A stretch of DNA of 64,000 nucleotides, taken from contig NW_002476463.1 of assembly GCF_000189635.1 (NCBI RefSeq), forward strand, positions 1,240,001-1,304,000. The letters are read 5' to 3'. The translations under genes and the position numbers were made by a program. Of the stretch, positions 1 through 12,628 are shown piece after piece. The DNA comes from Tetrahymena thermophila SB210 (taxonomy: Eukaryota > Ciliophora > Oligohymenophorea > Hymenostomatida > Tetrahymenidae). Numbering within the stretch: position 1 is the first letter of the stretch; the number at the start of each line of letters is the position of its first letter. The notes under the pieces are model-generated. The model saw only the letters and a program-made list of their open reading frames with translations. It was not told the DNA's origin and did no database searches.

Positions 1-2895
1 GTAGTTGTCAGAAGGAATATTGATGTTATTATTTGTTTTTGATTGATTAGAGTTTGTCACGTTTGTAGAATTGCTAAGCAACTGCTAATTCTCATTTTAA
101 AGAATGTTAACTTTATTTATTAATTACTTTTTTTCATTGTTAATAGTTTCTACATTCTTTTTTAGCTGCTAAGTTTTTGCTGCAAATATTTTTAAATTCT
201 TTATTTTAGAATTCATGTCATGCATAAGTGAATCTAAACAAATCTTTAACTTCTAAAGGCTTGATTAGAAATAGATATCTGACGAGCTCAGCTAAGAAAA
301 GACTTCCATAATTTCTGAATAGCTGTTTTAATCAATTCTTTGTTTTAAAATCTAATCGAATTTCGATGAAATTTTTGCATTTTCTAAATTTAAGTTCTGC
401 TCAGAGCTCTTTGAGTGTTGCTAATCTTTTTCTGAAATTTTATCCTTTGTATAACTATTTACGGCAGTTGTATCATCACAACTGACATGATTTTATTAAT
501 GCTAACTCTGCTTATCATTTTAATTTTTGGCTGAACTATGCTACTCTATTAACTGCTATTTCAACAGTTAAAAATTTACTTAGCTTTAATAAATTTATTT
601 ATTTTATTTAATTAAGAGATCAGTTCCTCCTCCACCTACTCCGCTTTGAATTGAAAGTTAAGGAATTTTTTTAGGCTCTTCTTAATTTTTATTTTAGTTC
701 AAACTATTTTAAGCAATTTTCTAATGATTTGGGTTTGCAGTAGAAACTGATATGCAACTTTAGCTTTTATGAGATTTCTTTTGTTAAGTCTTTTTAGCTT
801 ACAATTACTGCTATTGAACAGCAGGCTTTGTGTTATTATTCTTGCCTTAATTTGTTATTTTAGACAAAAAGTTTTTACTTTTTTCTGAACTCCTATGAGA
901 AGATTTCTCAATATCTCTACTTACTTCATTATTTTAACAATTATTAGTGATTTTTTAATTAAAACTCAAATTTCCTGGTGTTTTGCTAACCTTGATTTAT
1001 AAATAGTTTTAATTATCTGCATTTTAAACGGATTAATTCTAATGATTATGAGGAGTGCAGAAATTTGCTTCTCCCTTTTCACCAGAGTTTAACTATTTCA
1101 GTTACTTTGCACCATTTGAATTAATTTAATTTGTTGAAAGAAGATGGAAATTAGATGTTGTTTAAGGACTAATTCCTTTAAATAGCTTTTTGACATCAAC
1201 TATATTATAAGATCCTTTGGAGCAATCAATATACATATTTTCTTTGCTGTATTTTGGTGAGCTTGAGCTCATAGACGCTACTTTCCTATGTTTTTATGTA
1301 TTGCTTAACTATTAGGTAGGTGATTTAATTCCAGATAAATTGGTGTTATTAAAAAAATTTGGTTAGCTTTACCCTTACTACTAACTTCCTGTAATATTAC
1401 TTTAATTAACACTATTGGAGTTATGAATTTCATTCTACTAGTTGTTTACAAGCTAGTGAATTTGCTTAATAAATTAGTTCTAAGAATGTTGAGGCTATTA
1501 TTACTAGTAAGGTTGATGTGTATCATGATTCATCAATTAGTGATATTGTTATATAGTGAAACTCAATGTTTTTGAAAGTTGATTTGCAGAATTTGATTGG
1601 ACTTAATTTGAATTATTGTTCAAATTCGTTTATTGTAACCCAAACATATTTTTACTGTTAAAATTATTTATGCTGTTGCTGAGAAAAGCTGTGCGCTATT
1701 ATGGCTAAGATGCTTGAGAAGGTTAAATGCTGTTTTTGTTGGATCCTAAAATTTGCTAGTTGAAATTGTAATTATTATTATTATTATTACTGCTGCTATT
1801 ATTCCCTTAGTAGTGATTAACAGTTGTGGAATTATTTGATGGAAGAGAAGATTTCGAATAAGAAGCATTAGAAGTTAAACCTGATTAGTGTACATTTCTT
1901 GGATGCCCTTTCGCTGAGTTAGAATTTTTATCTCTTTTTTTAAGTTTTTCAAAAATAAGAGTTGCTGCTAAATTTAAATTATCTAAATCAGATTATTTAT
2001 GATGCTAACTATTTTTAGAATATCCTTCTAGTGCAGAATTATTTCGTTGTACACCTGAATTGATTACTTGGTGTTGTATAAAATTCGAGTCTGCATTACC
2101 ATCTTAATGATCAGTATCTTCATGAAGCTATTCCTCTACTTCTTCGTTTTTGTTCTTTAAAAAGTTATTTTCATTTTCTATATCAATTTTATTTTAAAGT
2201 TTTTTTCCATTTTGCATTTATTACTATATCAATTTTTAAGACGACTGTGCTGAAATCTATGAAGCAGAATAAGAACAGGCAGAGTCCTTCTTCTGATTTT
2301 AAGAAAGATCTTGAATTTATTTATTCTAGCTTTAGAATAAGTTAATTTTATTACTGCTAGAATATTAAGGTGTTATAGAAAGAACCTTTTTAAATGTTTG
2401 ATTTGAATTTTAAAATGAGCTATTCTAACAATTATTGATTGGCGTGTTGCCATGTGTAGTAGAGCCAACGTTATTTGAAAAGATGTTTCCTGTGGCTCCT
2501 TAATTGCATATCAAACCTAAATTGCTTAAGCTGTTTCCACCTATTAATATAGCATTTAATTCTGTTTAAATTTATAGCTTGCTATTTAAATTATTCCTTA
2601 TTTTATCTAAATTTTGCATATGAGCTGATTTGTTTATACTTTAAAGTAATTTATTATGAGATTTTCTATTTATTTGAGAATTTACTATTCCAACTGATTT
2701 GTATATTGCTTGCTACCTAGCTTCTCTTTTGCATGCTTGTTTAGTCTTTGCTATTTATATTTGATTCCATTTCAACTATATTTATATTTAAAGTTCTCTA
2801 TTAAATTTTGTTAGCATTTTTACAATCTTCAAATTTGCTAGTCTTAAGTCATTATTTTTTTTGTTTGATTGATTCTTTCTTTATTTGTTATCCAT
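1..2895 (-). CDS. Asn/Gln/Ser-rich low-complexity protein, 3' end beyond the window
   Basis: The minus strand is free of TGA for 965 codons from an ATG at 2895-2893 to the window edge; an in-frame TGA lies just upstream at 2904-2902. The other minus frames and all plus frames have many TGAs, so the strand is clear. The N-terminal 110 residues are basic and possibly helical (starts MDNKQRKNQSNKKNN, then LKIVKMLTKFNRELQ). The rest is Asn/Gln/Ser-rich, with a poly-Asn run encoded near 1780 and Q/H tracts near 1500. The last part in the window is lysine-rich and could form a coiled coil (LKKNVETINNEKKQLIKNV). I recognise no domain. Long Asn/Gln-rich tails occur in many ciliate kinases and regulators, so a domain may lie beyond position 1. 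An upstream spliced exon cannot be excluded. Confidence 0.8.
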
Positions 2896-4252
2896 TCTAC
2901 TTCAAACAACCAAACAACTTCTTTAAAGGTTATTCAAGTCACTTAATTAATTATCCTCTCAAATCATTTATTTTTAAAAATATCATTTTAAAATTATATA
3001 TCAAAAAATAAATAAATAATTACCTTAAAACAATCTCAAACAGTAAGTTTAAATTTGTATTTTTTAATCATAAAAATATTTGCTAAACTTTTAACTATTT
3101 AAAAGGATTAGTTATGATGAACTAATTATTAAGCTTTTCAAAAAAAATATAAAAAATGAAACTTTTATATGAAAAAAACTAATTTTTGTTGATATTATTT
3201 GCAAATAATTTAGTTCTCTTTATACAATTAACATTTTAGCGATAAATAGTTCATTTATAATATGTTTAAGCGGTATTAATGTTAAAATAGTATGCTGAAG
3301 ACAAATAAATGCTTATACAAATAATAAGTTTAATAATTTATTTTTAATTTGCTAAATAGAATAATGCTATTTAAAATTAGTAAAAACCAATAAATAAATT
3401 AATTAGATTGATTCATCTAACCAGATTTTTTTCTTAAATCTTTCAGATCTCAAAAAATCAAATAAAACACTTAAGAAACTATTTTTGGAAAAAATATTTA
3501 ATCATAAACTGATTTTTTATTCTTTTTTAGATTTAAAATATTTCTAAGTTTATTTGTAATTTTTTTATTTTCATCAATAAGATTTTAATTTTACTTTCCT
3601 TCCATATAAAATTAACAAATCAACTATTTATAAATGAATTTCAAATTATAATAAAACAGAAGTTGTTCTTTCATAATTATAAAAATTTAGGAACAAAAAG
3701 ATGCTTTTTAAAGTTTACCTTTTAAATTTGAGTTAAAATACTTATATTTGGAAAACAAATAAACATTTTATTTATTTTGAGATAGTATTTTTTACTGCTT
3801 GAATGAAAAAATAAAAATTTTTTTTTCTATAGTCGATTTAAAAATCGTTTTTTATATTTAAAATAAAGTAATTTCAAAATTTAATGCAAATATTTTCATT
3901 TTTTCACATTTTAACATTTAAAAATGTTTTATTTTTTTATTTATTCTTAAATTTCTTTCAACAAAAAATTTTTTTAAAAATATTTTTTTAGTTGACTGAA
4001 TCCAATGAAATTTTGCAAAGATTATTTAAATTATAACTAATTTAAAAAGGATTTATATCATTTCATTCTAAGATCTAACAATTAATTTGTAGATATGATT
4101 ATATGTATAAAGATTATTTGAAATTTAAAAAGCATAAAAAACAAACAAAAAATAATAATAAATAAATAAATAATTATTTAATAAAATAAGTATCTTTTTT
4201 CATTATTGTCCAAACAAAATATATTTTAATTAAAAGACAAATTATAAAAGTA
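2896..4252. other. Intergenic spacer between divergent genes
   Basis: Very A+T-rich DNA with TGA in all frames and no tRNA-like fold noticed. It lies between two divergently transcribed genes, so it should hold both promoters. I see no specific element. Confidence 0.6.
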
Positions 4253-5702
4253 ATGTTCTCTCAAACAACTCCTTTTAGAAGAAATTTCGAAAGCCCCGCT
4301 AGAGATATCTACAGTAATATTTATATTTAATTCTAGCAAATATATTATTTTAAAAATAACTTTAATTTGATTATTTTTATTATGATTATCTTAAAAGCAT
4401 CGCCTAATCTATCTAAAATAGCTTAATTAAATGAAAGAGTTAAAACTATCCAAACCAATTTTGAGGAATCTAGAGCTGTATTTCATTTAGATATTTATTG
4501 ATAAGCTGCCTATTTATTTATATTTTAGCAGCCATTGCACAATTTATCACAATTAAAATGGATTCTATAAAATAGGCCAAAAGAGAAGTATTTTAAAACA
4601 AGATGAGATATGTAGATGATAGAATAAATAAAGTTGAATAATAAAATGATTAAAAGTTTAGAGTAAATAATTTTATTTAGAATACTCTTTATCTAATTAA
4701 TTTTGAAAATTAATTTAGTTGCTTGCTGAATAGTTGAATAAGATATAAGAAGAAGCTAACTAAGAAACATTGGCTAAAGAAGTAATAAAAATTATTTAAA
4801 GAATTTTGAGAATAAAAAAATAAATAAAGTATTTAGTTGACTAAATACTTTGAAATAGGCTTATAAAATTGAATAATTCTTTGTAAGAAGCTGTAAATGT
4901 ATTTTAAATTATTTATATTATAAATTAGATTCATTCTGAAAAAAGATTAAAGGAAATTAAGTTGCTGGACAAAAATTTTTCAATCAACATTAGCAAAGAG
5001 CATTAAGAAAAAAAAGAAAATGAAACTAAAATGTTGAGATAAATTGATGAAAAGATATAAGAAATGAAGATTGAGCTTTTCCGTGACAGAAAGAAAAGAG
5101 AAGATTACGAAGTTTATAAGACCAGCGAAATAGAAAATAGAGTTAACGATCTTAGAGAACAATTTGAATAAGAAAAAAAAATTAGGTAAAAAGCTGTTAA
5201 AGCATTAATTAATTAATTAATTATTAGTATTGATTGTATTTATTAAATAAATAAATAAAACCAAAATAAAATTTATTAATTGCAAATAGATTAAATGCAA
5301 CTCATTCATTATTTAAATTCATCAACATAAGTTGATGAAATTATGAAATGCAATTCATATATTAATCTGTACTATGGTTTTATATAAAAAAAAGAGATGA
5401 AGTATCAGAAAATCTTATTAAAACTTTTGGAGAAGAGATTTTAAAATTTTAGGATCTTCTTAGATAAGAAAAGAAAATCAGAGAAGAATAACACAACAAT
5501 ATGCTTAAAGTTTTAGAAGACTTGAATGATTCTTTAACTTCAGAAGTTACTGTAAGAAAAAATATTTTGTATTTTTTGCTAAAATTAATGAATTTCAATA
5601 AATAAATAGTAAGAAAAACACATTAGAGAAAAGTCAGAAGAAATGTTGCTTAAGTTATTAGAAGATACTTGTTAAAAGATTGAATCATCTCTTTTGAATT
5701 GA
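4253..5702 (+). CDS. SF-assemblin / beta-giardin-like coiled-coil protein
   Basis: This multi-exon gene encodes an almost wholly coiled-coil protein of about 270 residues, the usual size of SF-assemblins, which form striated fibres attached to basal bodies. Start MFSQTTPFRRNFESPARDIY. Introns placed by frame: 4314-4397, 4478-4575, 4663-4718, 4782-4858, 4883-4928 and 5552-5609. The exons give the heptad-rich pattern of the family: LSKIAQLNERVKTIQTNFEE, KMRYVDDRINKVEQQNDQKF, LLAEQLNKIQEEANQ, LRQIDEKIQEMKIELFRDRK, and the end EEMLLKLLEDTCQKIESSLL. Splicing between about 5185 and 5425 is uncertain: a donor at 5185 and an acceptor at 5289 fit, but a second very short intron is needed before the block GEEILKFQDLLRQEKKIREE. 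Family assignment rests on coiled-coil pattern and length, so another cortical coiled-coil family is possible. Confidence 0.7.
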
Positions 5703-6137
5703 GATAAACGTTAACCAGTATTTATAAAATAGCAATCAATTTTGAAACTCTATTAATATAATTAAAATAAATGATACTTTTTTAAATTTCAAATTTACTT
5801 TTTAGCAGAGTAAATTATAAATAATCAGCTTAATTAATAACTAACTCACCTTCTTTCTTTATTTGTTTGTTTTATATGTTAAATTTTGTGAAATCTATTT
5901 CATTAAGATTATATTTTATTTACTATTTTAAAATAATTGCTTAAAAATTTCACTATAAATAAAAAAATACTGATTGATGTTGATAATATTTTTAACTACT
6001 CCGTTTTACTTTAATTATTTATTTATTTACTGTTCAAGAAATAAAAAAATCTTTTTAGAAAGAATTAATTTTTAATTTCTCCTTAAATTTAATTAAAAAT
6101 TGAATGGTAGTAGAGAAACAAAGGAAAGAGAGTTATT
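5703..6137. other. Intergenic spacer
   Basis: A+T-rich spacer between two genes on the same strand; no coding or RNA signal seen. It should hold the promoter and 5' UTR of the MORN gene. Confidence 0.5.
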
Positions 6138-7688
6138 ATGGGAAATTGTTGCGGTTAATAATAGATCAATAATGGAGAAGTTCCTTCAAATTTAATATTC
6201 AAAGACAATTAGTATTTAGCAATGGCTCCTGCACTAGAGGAAGGAGAGGAAGTCAAAGAAGATTATTAAGATGTTGAAGAATAAAATGAAGAAGATAAAA
6301 TTTTAATGTAGAATAACATTTAAATGATTTAAGAATAAGGCTTTGCTGATAATACAAATATAGAATAATTATAATAAAATCCTATTGTTTTTTAACAATT
6401 AGAAGCTAATAATTTAAGTAAAAATGAAGATGTAGTAGATGTTTCCTCTAATATGATATAGAATTTAAGTTATACTTCAGCAGCTGCTGCACCTTCTGAC
6501 TCATCAGCTATCAAAAGAAAGTCCACTTTCAAACCAACTTATGTTGAAACAGATCCTAAAGTAATTGAAGAGCAAAGAAAAAGGAAGGAAAATGAAGAAA
6601 AAAATAGGATTGTAGAATACTACGCAAATTTAAATAAAGAATACGAGATTACAAAAATCTAAGCTCTTTATAGAAGCCACAGATCAAGATAAGAAGCAAA
6701 AGAAATAAAAGAAAATAAAAAAGTGTATCTAACAGAAAAAGAAAAAGCTTATTCGCCAAATTCAAAATCTGCATAGCCTTACTAGCAGTAGAAAGTTGTT
6801 TTGAATTCAATTTTACAAAAATTAGTTGATACCTATGGAAGATTTAATCCTTATAATCCTGAAATCAAAAAGAATCAAAGAGTGAAAAAGATTATATGTG
6901 ACCTTGATAAAGTTAAACTTAATATTCCATATGTATTTTCGAATTCTAAAGGTATTTATACTGGAGAATGGAAGAAAGGACTTCGACATGGATATGGTAC
7001 ATTTGTCACAGAAAATTAGATTTATGAGGGATATTGGGAAGAAAACTACGCAAGTGGTTATGGAAGAACTATTTTTATAAATGGAGACATGTATAGGCAT
7101 TTTTATAATTAAACAAATAATTAGAATATATTTATTTTTATTACAAAATAAATAAAAAGGTACTAAGGAGACTATTTTAAAGATTAAGCTTAAGGTTAAG
7201 GAATTTATATTACTAAAGATAAAAGTAAATATGAGGGATAATTTTCTAATAACAAACCTCATGGGTACGGTAAAGAAAGCTGGTATGATGGATCTAAGTT
7301 TGTAGGTACTTTTGTTATGGGCAAGAAATAAGGTGAAGGAAAATTTTATTTTAGAGATGGAAGTGTTTATCATGGAAATTTTGAAAATAATATGTTCAAT
7401 GGAAAAGGGAAATATATATGGCCTGATGGTAGAGAATATGAAGGGTTATGGAAAGATAATAAAATGCATGGAGAAGGTGTTTATACATGGCCAGACGGAA
7501 GATAATATACAGGACCATATATTGATGGTAAAAGAGATGGATCAGGATATTTTAAATGGCCAAAAGGAGAGTCATATTAGGGCTAATGGAGGTTTGGTTT
7601 ACAGCATGGAGTAGGATATTACACTGATGATAAAAAAATAACAAAAAAAGGATATTGGAAATTTGGAAAGTTTTAAGGATTTGTATGA
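6138..7688 (+). CDS. MORN-repeat protein with acylated N terminus and IQ-like motif
   Basis: Two exons joined over a 69-bp GT..AG intron (7091-7159) give 493 residues. The protein begins MGNCCG, a classical N-myristoylation glycine followed by two cysteines suited to palmitoylation, so membrane anchoring is likely. An acidic Gln-rich linker follows, then an IQ-like helix IQALYRSHRSRQEAKE near residue 180. From about residue 270 to the end there are roughly nine MORN repeats (for example YTGEWKKGLRHGYGTF, YEGLWKDNKMHGEGVYTW, YQGQWRFGLQHGVGYY). The intron lies inside a MORN unit and its removal restores the repeat MYQGDYFKDQAQGQG, which supports the model. MORN proteins bind membranes or act as scaffolds at the cell cortex and flagella. 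The frame contains many TAA/TAG codons read as Gln. Confidence 0.92.
7091..7159 (+). other. Intron of the MORN gene
   Basis: GT at 7091 and AG at 7159. It interrupts one MORN repeat in phase 2, and joining the flanks restores the conserved YxGxxxxxxxxGxG spacing. Confidence 0.85.
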
Positions 7689-8904
7689 AATTAAAATAAA
7701 TAAATAAATATATTTGTGGAATTTAAATTAATTTTTATATTCGTTTTTTAATTTAAAAAAAAATAACTATTTTAAAGAAAAGCTTGATTATTTTATAAAA
7801 TAATATCTTTTGTAAAGAAAGGCAAATAAACAAATAAATAAATAAATAATCTCTCAATAAAATTACATTTTTAAAATTGTTGATAAATAGATTTTATTCA
7901 AAAAATTAAAAAATAACTTTTGTTTCCTTTTTCAATATTTTCCTGAGTTAACTAACTGAGTATATTGCTTGCTTATAAATGTTTTATTTTTCATTTATGA
8001 ATAGTGATCTAATTAATAATCTAATAATAATAAAAAATAAATAAAATTAATACTGATTAACTGAATTTGTTAAATCTATAAAAAACAAAAATATATTTAC
8101 AGTTTAATTTACTTTTATATTGTTTATGAAAAAGTAAAATTTGGTAATTTAATAAAACTGTCAGGAAATTCATTCATTATTGAGATCTAAGAATAAAAAT
8201 TTTTTATCTCAAAAATTTTTTTTTCAAAATATTAAAAAAACAATTACTCATATTTTAATTTTATTATATATTTTTTCTGTAATGGATTGCTTTTAAAATT
8301 TGATAATTTTAATATTAAAATATATGTTTTTACTAAAAGCTGCTTATTTTTTAACTTTAGATAATTAAAAGTTAATTTATTTATTATCTTATTTTTTATT
8401 TTGAATAAGAAATCTAATATTTACTCTTAGTTTTCTAAAGAAAAAACATCAATCCATTCAAAATACAAATAAAGTACTTAATTTTTAAAAAATAAATTTT
8501 GAAAAATAGTTTGAAAGCAAATAGAAAAGGAAAATTATGATTAGGATAAGTAAAAAATAAAGCAATAAAAATTAAATTAATACTAGAATTCTTTCAAAGT
8601 TATTTTAAATAATTAAATTAAATGTTTTGTAATAGTAATTAAATTATTCTATTAAAAAATATAAGCCTTTCAAAAGAATATTTAGCATCAAAAATAAATG
8701 TAAATAGAAAATGTTTTTATTAAAGTATATATTATAAAACTTTAAAAAAATGTTTAAAATTTATAAAATATAACTAATGTTTTGTTGGAATAAGATCACT
8801 AAAAATATATTAACAAAAACAAATTCATGAGAGAAAGAGTGTGTGTTAATCGTAAATAATCAATAAATGATTCCTTTTTTTGAATCTCATTTATTACAAT
8901 TTTT
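7689..8904. other. Intergenic spacer, convergent gene ends
   Basis: A+T-rich DNA with TAAA repeats near 7810-7850. No reading frame or RNA fold could be supported. It lies between the 3' end of a plus-strand gene and the 3' end of minus-strand sequence. Confidence 0.5.
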
Positions 8905-9330
8905 TCATTAGTTCTAAATCAAGTTTTGATTACCCTTATCTTCTATTTTAGATTTTGATGCTTAATTTTCAGAAAAATTAACTATTTAGTTGTTTTAATC
9001 ATTATTTTAAGTACTATAAGATTGGTTTTAGAAATTTTATTAAGTAATAAAATTATTCAGTTATTGGAGTTGTTCTTATATCTCTTGTTTTTCAGCAACA
9101 ATGTATAAATATACTAGTCTTTATGACCAAAAATCTGTTTATTTTCAGCAAGAATCTGTTCAATAAACTAGTCTTTTTGTGCAATAATATGTTTTTTTTC
9201 AATAAGAAGCTTACTTTATCAGTTAAAAATCTTTAATAGTCTTTTGTTTTCAGCTTTAAAGTAATCCACTTTATCATTTCTTTCTAAAATAAGAAAACCA
9301 TTTTCTTTTAATGATATTCAAGATGTTGTA
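8905..9330 (-). pseudogene. Decayed tandem copy of the neighbouring coiled-coil gene
   Basis: Minus-strand reading matches the intact gene at 9633-10130 along most of its length. The pattern KAENKRLLKIFN corresponds to KAEIERTLKIVE, and the C-terminal block INFSENQAS-like sequence (VNFSENQAS) corresponds to ANFSENQAS. The copy has an in-frame TGA where the intact gene has a glutamate codon (near 9220), and the frame shifts once between the central IIAQKDQFIEQILAENKQ block and the C-terminal AEKQEIQEQLQQLNNFI block. The homologous start region is not recognisable. The 3' flanks are also similar (poly-pyrimidine and ATCAATAAA-like stretches), so the unit duplicated as a whole. A short spliced product using only the open C-terminal part is possible but unlikely. 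Confidence 0.65.
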
Positions 9331-9632
9331 TTATTAACTTAATCAAAAATAAATATAAATAAATGATGTTTTAATTGAAATACAATTTTTCCAAATTAAT
9401 AATTACATGGGATTTTTTAGAAAACTTGAAAAAAATTTTTTTAATTTAGACAAATAAAACTAATGTTTGTTTGAAATAAGATCAATAAAAATACGTACAT
9501 ATAAAAACATATGCATACATAAGCATAAGAGTTTTGATTTTAAAAGCAATCAATAAATCAAGCTTAGTTTTTTGAATGTCAATAGTTACAATATTTTCAT
9601 TAGTCCTAAATCGAGCTTTGATACCCCTATCT

Positions 9633-10130
9633 TCATTTTTAAGATAATGATGCTTAATTTTCAGAAAAATTAGCAATTAAGTTGCCCTAATCATTTTAAG
9701 CACCATAAGATTGGCTTTAGGAATTTTACTAAGCAATCAAATTAAGCAGTTATTGGAGTTCTTCTTACATCTTGTTTTTTTCAGCAGTAATCTGTTCAAA
9801 TTTCCATTTATTATCAGCAACTTCCTTTTTGTAAAAAGCAATCATTTCATCTTTTTGATCACAAAGCTTGTCTTTTTGATCACAAAGCTTGTCTTTTTGA
9901 TCAATAATTTTATTTTTTTCAGCAATAATCTCTTCAAAATACTTGTCTTTTTGAACAATAATTTGATTTGTTTTAGCAATAATACCTTCTTATTGAAGAA
10001 CAATTTGATTTTTTTCAGCAAGAAGCTTGCAGTATTCTTCAACAATCTTTAATGTTCTTTCAATTTCAGCTTTATGGTTCTTTTTTATAATATTTTTTTA
10101 ATACATTTGATGTTCTTGTTTATTTTGCAT
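9633..10130 (-). CDS. Small coiled-coil protein
   Basis: Single exon, ATG at 10130-10128 (MQNKQEHQMYQKNII), TGA at 9635-9633, 165 residues. Residues about 15-130 form a strong coiled coil rich in Glu, Lys, Gln and Ile, with a short internal tandem repeat DQKDKLC DQKDKLC encoded at about 9855-9905, followed by a Gln/Ser/Asn-rich tail. I recognise no family; the function is unknown. A decayed paralogue lies immediately downstream at 8905-9330. The DNA repeat of about 21 bp inside the gene suggests growth of the coil by slippage. Confidence 0.75.
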
Positions 10131-11176
10131 TTTTGGAAAAAATATTGTTAATATTATTATTTTTATATATCAAATTAATTATGAGTAAAATTTTACTGAT
10201 TAATTGTATTAAGTTAGTAAACCTCATTATTAAAGTTACATATTGGACTTAAGCTGTATCAGACTAACCACCCTATTAGCCTTAATTTCCATCATTTAGT
10301 TATTCAGAGAATGTACTAAGGTTGTTTATCAATTGACCATCCATCCATATCCATCCATGAGCAAAAATAATCCGAGAAAATTTAAAATAAGGATTTTTAT
10401 TTGTTACTGATAATTTTTATTTTTGATTATAAATTATTTATTATTTACTTTTGATAGTGATTGATTAATTTTAAAGCTAAATATTTTTGAAAAAATTTTT
10501 TCAATAAATATTATTAATCAAAATTTAAAAGATACACTAAAATTAACAAAATTCTTGTGGTATCTTTTTTAGATACACTAAGTAGAAATCAGAAAGTTCA
10601 AAAAGTAATTAAATTTAATTGAATAAAAATATACAAAAGAAAACGATACAGTAAGTACATGATATAAAAAAAAAAGTGTTATCCTATCAACTTATTCCGC
10701 ACCCTTAATAAAATTCTCCAAAAATTAAAAAAAAAATATTAAATAGAACACTTTTTATAATTTATATTTACATAATGTATTCAATTTATGAATTTTTTTA
10801 ATTAGTTATTTCCTTTACTTACTTATTCATAAATATTTTTTTCATTTAAATTAAACCTAATAAAGGTATCAAAATATAATGTTATCCATTTCATCATATT
10901 TTAATACCTTGATTAGCAATATTTAAAAAAAAAATCTAAAATAAATTTGAACACTTATTTATTAAACATTTAACTAGTTGATGTTAGATAAGGTTACATA
11001 TAATAAATAATATAATATTAATAAGAATAATAATTTTTAAATTAAATAATAGTATGAAGGTATTTATTTAAATTGACTTAATAAATTAAATTAACTTGCT
11101 ATACTAATTAACTTCTTTTCTTAAATTTTTTTATCTTTTTAAGCCAAAAAACTTTAATCATTTAAATTAGTAAATT
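10131..11176. other. Intergenic spacer
   Basis: A+T-rich spacer between two minus-strand genes. It has a small CCATCCATCCATATCCATCC simple repeat near 10340-10362. Nothing coding is supported. Confidence 0.5.
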
Positions 11177-12390
11177 TCAAAATGGAAACTATGAAGAAAT
11201 TAAAATCTTTATCTAGTGACTCAATTGCCTTAATTTTAAGATTTCTTGATCTTATGACTTGTAAATAAAGGAGCAATTATTAATAGCTTTGTGTTTTTCC
11301 TTAAAACATTTTCGAATAAGTGTATCTATAAATTATCCATGAGAAATAACACAAACCATTAATTGTTTTTATTTTTGCAGACTTAATTCTTTTAATTTTA
11401 ATGAATACCTCTTTGTGCATTTATTTGTATGCTAAACTCTTATTAAGAAGTTAAAATGATTTTCTAAAGGCTAGTTTTTGTGATACTCCATTAAATTCAT
11501 AATAGTGGTTGTATCAGCCATATGTCTCTATATTTTATTGAATTATTATTATACTTCTACTTCGCCATTAATTTCTTATTCACTATCTGATGAAGATGAT
11601 GTAGGCATCTTTAAAAATTATTCATCAATAATGTTTGCCTGCCAATTATGCTAGTAGAAATACCTGCAATTAAAGGATATTCCATCTTTCTAATAACTAG
11701 TTTTAATGAAATCAATGAACTTATTTGAGTCAAATATATCAGAGACTTTTGTTAGCTATTCTGAAATTTATGGCTAAACAATAAATTGTATTTTTCTATT
11801 GTTTGGGTGATTCCTAAATAATTCTACGCAAGTTTATAAAGTCCTTTGCATCGGCGAATAATGTACAGCTTATATTCTCAATTTATGAAGATAAGAGCTT
11901 TATTTTTACACTATATTATTCCATAAGGATATAAAGGTGTATCTACAAAGTCTTAAGAGTTGCTAAACATTTTATCTTTAATTAATTATTTTAATTTCTT
12001 GCTATTAATAGTTTATGAATTTATGTATTTGTCTACGAAATAGTTGTAAAAAGAGTAAGCATGTCTTATAAAAATAACATTCCCATCATCGCTAGCGAAC
12101 TAATCATATGGATTTAAACTAATACCCAGCTGTTACACTTCACTTTCATCAAAAACAAAATTTTTATGTAATTCCCTAATTTTTAGCTCGCTAGGAGTAT
12201 TTTGGTATAATAATAATTGATTTGAAGCCAATAATTTTAAAAATGTAATAAAAATTTTTTTACCATCGTTATTAATTTTCAAAAAGATAAATTTGTTATA
12301 TTTTTAAAGATAAAATGTTTTTGATATTTCAAATAGTTTATAATTTCTGAGGATTAAATTTTGAATATAAAATTTTGAAAATTACCACAT
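11177..12390 (-). CDS. Histidine phosphatase superfamily (phosphoglycerate-mutase-like) gene with one frame break
   Basis: The minus strand from ATG 12390-12388 (MWQFSKFYIQNLILRNY) to TGA 11179-11177 encodes the marks of the branch-1 histidine phosphatases. These are VIFIRHAYSFYN (phosphorylated His in an RHA variant of RHG) near residue 130, TPLYPYGIIQC, VHYSPMQRTLQT (usual SSPLxRTxQT), and VISHGQFIDTLIRKCF with a following NNCSFIY near the C terminus (second catalytic His). The span is 1214 nt, not a multiple of three. The frame changes once between GIIQCKNKALIF and HKLRIQAVHYSP (about 11880-11905). A 35-nt GT..AG intron there (GT near 11923) would also restore frame, but would delete the helix usually found between these motifs. 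So this is either a sequencing slip, a young pseudogene or an unusual intron. About 404 residues; the substrate cannot be told. Confidence 0.75.
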
Positions 12391-12628
12391 TTTTTGGTTT
12401 TTAAATATTAGGATAACTAACTCTTTTGAAAAGATGGCTTAAAAATAAAATTATTGAAGTAAATTAGATTGATTGATGGTATTGATCTGGAAAGATAACA
12501 AACAATAAAAATATAAATTTTGACATAAAAAATATTTATTGAATAATTCTTTAGTATAATATAAATTAGTTTATTAAATCATTTATTTTTTACATAATAT
12601 CTTGTTATTTCAGAAAATAATAATAAAA

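Noticed and set aside
3-3080. Long plus-strand frame with only about ten TGAs
   Set aside because: The minus strand has no TGA at all over the same 2.9 kb and a much more protein-like composition; the plus frame is a mirror of its codon bias.
6822-7373. 183-codon standard-code frame on the minus strand
   Set aside because: It lies antisense to the MORN exon, whose repeats are unmistakable; it is a shadow.
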